From the IMG/VR virus record IMGVR_UViG_3300031788_000069, positions 1 through 33,498 of that record: a stretch of DNA of 33,498 nt. One strand, written 5' to 3'. Origin of the DNA: a virus. A program made the position numbers and the translations under genes. The notes beneath the pieces were generated by a model. That model was given only the letters and a program-made list of their open reading frames with translations, did not search any database and was not told the DNA's origin. This document shows, piece by piece, positions 31,764 to 33,498 of this stretch (positions are counted from its first letter, which is position 1; each line of letters begins with the position of its first letter).

Positions 31764-33340
31764 ATGAAGACCCTTTTGAGGGGCGCTTTTGCGTCCCTGA
31801 TTCTCGCTTGCGTCTGCCTTGCCTCCGCGAGCCCCGGAATGATGTGCGTGGCCGCCAAGCTCGTGTCCGTGACCGCCAAGCTCATGTCCGGCTACACCTA
31901 CGTCATTTCGGCGGCGAATACATCTGGCGCTTCCCTTCCCCTGGCTCAAAATTCGTTCGCCCAAGCTCCGACAAGCGACGGCGAGAACAACGTCTCGATC
32001 GATGTCGGGCAGACAGGCGAGACCTGGAGCGGCTCAGGGGGCATGACCGTTTACTTCGCACCAATACCCACTATAAGCACGATCCAGTATCCGACGCTTA
32101 GGCCGATTAACAACTCGGATATCACCCAGTTCTCGAATCACAACACAAACGGGATTACGAGTGGGGTATCGGACCAATTCGCAACGACGGTGAACGGCGC
32201 CGGCACGATTTACGTCGTGGCTCCTTCTGGGTTCACGGGCCAGGTAACGGTCACCATTAGGGTGGGTCCGGGTGGGAACGCCTTCTCTCTTAACAACACG
32301 CTAAAGAGCGGCAACGCGTCGCTAGCGGCGATTCTGTCGGCATTGGGCACCCCATTCCAGGTTGGTGGAAGTATTGGTAATACGGCGTTCACCGCCAACG
32401 CTGGAACCAACCTCAATACGTCACTCCTGGCCCTTGAAACGGGTGGAAACCTCGCGACGGCCGCCACGCGTTTGACGACGATCGCATCCAATGGCGCGAC
32501 TGCCTCGAACCAAACGAGTGGAGCGGCCCAGACAAAAATAACAGACGGAACAAATATCGCGGGTGTCGTGCCGGGCATCGTCAATGGAGTAACCAGTAAC
32601 TCGGGGATGGTCCAGTACACATTAAGTTCCACCGGAGCGCAATCAGCAAACACCCCGATTCCGATTACTGTAAGCGGTGACGCGACTCGAAACCCAACGT
32701 CAACTACCTACATCGACACCACAGGCTACTCATCGGTTGCGGTGACGGTTGTGTCGATTGGTTCTGGTGTGACCAACATCGAGCGCTATGGCGCAAATCG
32801 AACATCCGACACGTTTTACCCAGAATCAATCTCGAATATATCTTCCTCGTCGGGCTCTTCGATAGGAGTTACGATGGGGTCTACTGCAACTATTTATACA
32901 GGTGGGCTCGCATCAAGATTCTTACAGTTTCAAACCAACGGCGTCCAATCGAGCGGAACAACGACAATTATTGTCACGTTGCGTTCTACAGGTGCATATC
33001 AGCCAGTCGTTCAGTTGGCTCAGGGGAGCAACCCTATTGGGGGACTGGCGGCAGTCACATCAGGAGGGATGAGCAGCTATGCCCCAATCGCTGGACTTCC
33101 AAGCTCTCCGACCGTGATCAAGGGGTCAGCCGGATCGCTCTATACCGTTGATATTTATAACCCAAACGCAACCATTGAATATGTTGCTTTGCTGTTTCGG
33201 GACAATCCACAAAAACAGCCAGCTTCACGACGCCGTGGAGCTTTTCGAGTACGATCTATTGCGTTACAAGTTCAACCGCTCCCGGCGGGACTTTGACCGC
33301 TCCCAGCTCGGCACTACTCGGTTCGATCGGATACTTCTAG
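31764..33340 (+). CDS. Probable fibre/receptor-binding protein with signal-like N-terminus; apparent frameshift near 33197
   Basis: From ATG 31764 (AAGGAG upstream) the zero frame runs to a TGA at 33296 (510 residues). Its last 32 residues after VALLF are arginine-rich and out of character. The -1 frame from about 33197 reads SGQSTKTASFTTPWSFSSTI ... LLGSIGYF to a TAG at 33340, matching the C-terminal beta pattern (YNPNATIEYV ... TAPSSALLGSIGYF) of tail-associated proteins; a ribosome site for the next gene follows at once. No slippery heptamer is seen, so a one-base loss is likely. The N-terminus (MKTLLRGAFASLILACVCLA) looks like a Sec signal, unusual for a virion protein. Confidence 0.72.
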
Positions 33341-33349
33341 GAGGCAACA

Positions 33350-33498
33350 ATGATTTGCTACACAGACGGAAATGGTAACTATTTCATGCCGGGTGATGTA
33401 AATGATGGAAACACGGGCGTTCTGGTTACGAGTTCAGAAAACCAGGGGGCGCATACGACAGAATGGATGCCGACCGCGTCTTTGCCGCTTCCTGGGTG
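33350..33498 (+). CDS. Partial gene running off the end
   Basis: ATG 33350 follows a TAGGAGG ribosome site (33338-33344) with a five-base spacer. Its frame MICYTDGNGNYFMPGDVNDG... EWMPTASLPLPG is open to the end of the window. The composition (Gly, Asn, Thr) suits a tail or fibre-associated protein, but no family is recognised from 49 residues. Confidence 0.75.
   Translation, partial: MICYTDGNGNYFMPGDVNDGNTGVLVTSSENQGAHTTEWMPTASLPLPG

Noticed and set aside
33148-33378. Open frame in the third frame at the end of the fibre gene
   Set aside because: It has no ribosome site and its composition is unlike a tail protein; the -1 frame gives the better continuation.
1-33498. CRISPR array or insertion sequence
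   Set aside because: No regularly spaced repeats and no transposase-like protein were found.

Overview
The window is a continuous piece of a tailed double-stranded DNA bacteriophage or prophage. It has a packaging gene pair, a full head gene set, a long non-contractile (siphovirus-type) tail gene set with a 1267-residue tape measure, and small accessory cassettes. No integrase, replication gene or recognisable endolysin lies in it, so it is a partial genome. The host cannot be named from the sequence. Base composition is GC-rich and most genes overlap by 1-4 bases or abut. Several accessory genes have a TANNNT hexamer exactly six bases before the ATG, as in leaderless transcripts, which are common in Actinobacteria and Deinococcus-Thermus and occur elsewhere. 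This is a hint, not an assignment.

Layout. 46-1058: four tiny membrane-protein genes and one soluble protein in an overlapping micro-operon, possibly lysis-related. 1059-1462: no convincing gene. 1463-2023: an HNH-like protein. 2061-5804, minus strand: a lower-GC accessory block with a small membrane protein, a restriction endonuclease-like and DNA methyltransferase pair, and three small genes, plus terminators, a nested inverted-repeat array and a promoter/operator that occurs twice. 5888-8333, plus strand: a compact cassette of a ParB-like protein, a ParB-like/methyltransferase fusion and an unknown protein. 8436-8891, minus strand: a small HTH regulator and a frame-disrupted small gene. 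8892-9459: a repeat-bearing gap before the terminase genes.

9460-21289 is the packaging, head and neck block: small and large terminase, portal, S49 protease with probable embedded scaffold, decoration protein, Mu gpT-like capsid, connector proteins, tail tube and a tail assembly chaperone with a clear -1 frameshift signal (CCCAAAA). A minus-strand zinc-ribbon membrane protein (21331-22218) interrupts the late operon. 22402-31752 is the tape measure and a gene-transfer-agent-like tail-tip series (DUF2460, DUF2163, NlpC/P60, tip protein). 31764-33340 is a probable fibre or receptor-binding protein with an apparent frameshift, and a last gene runs off the end.

The most noteworthy features are the ParB/ParB-methyltransferase cassette, the same short carbohydrate-binding-like module (CBM5/12-like) inserted into four different virion proteins, the duplicated promoter/operator with leaderless starts, and the nested inverted repeats at the end of the restriction-modification unit. 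All functions are read from sequence motifs without database searches.
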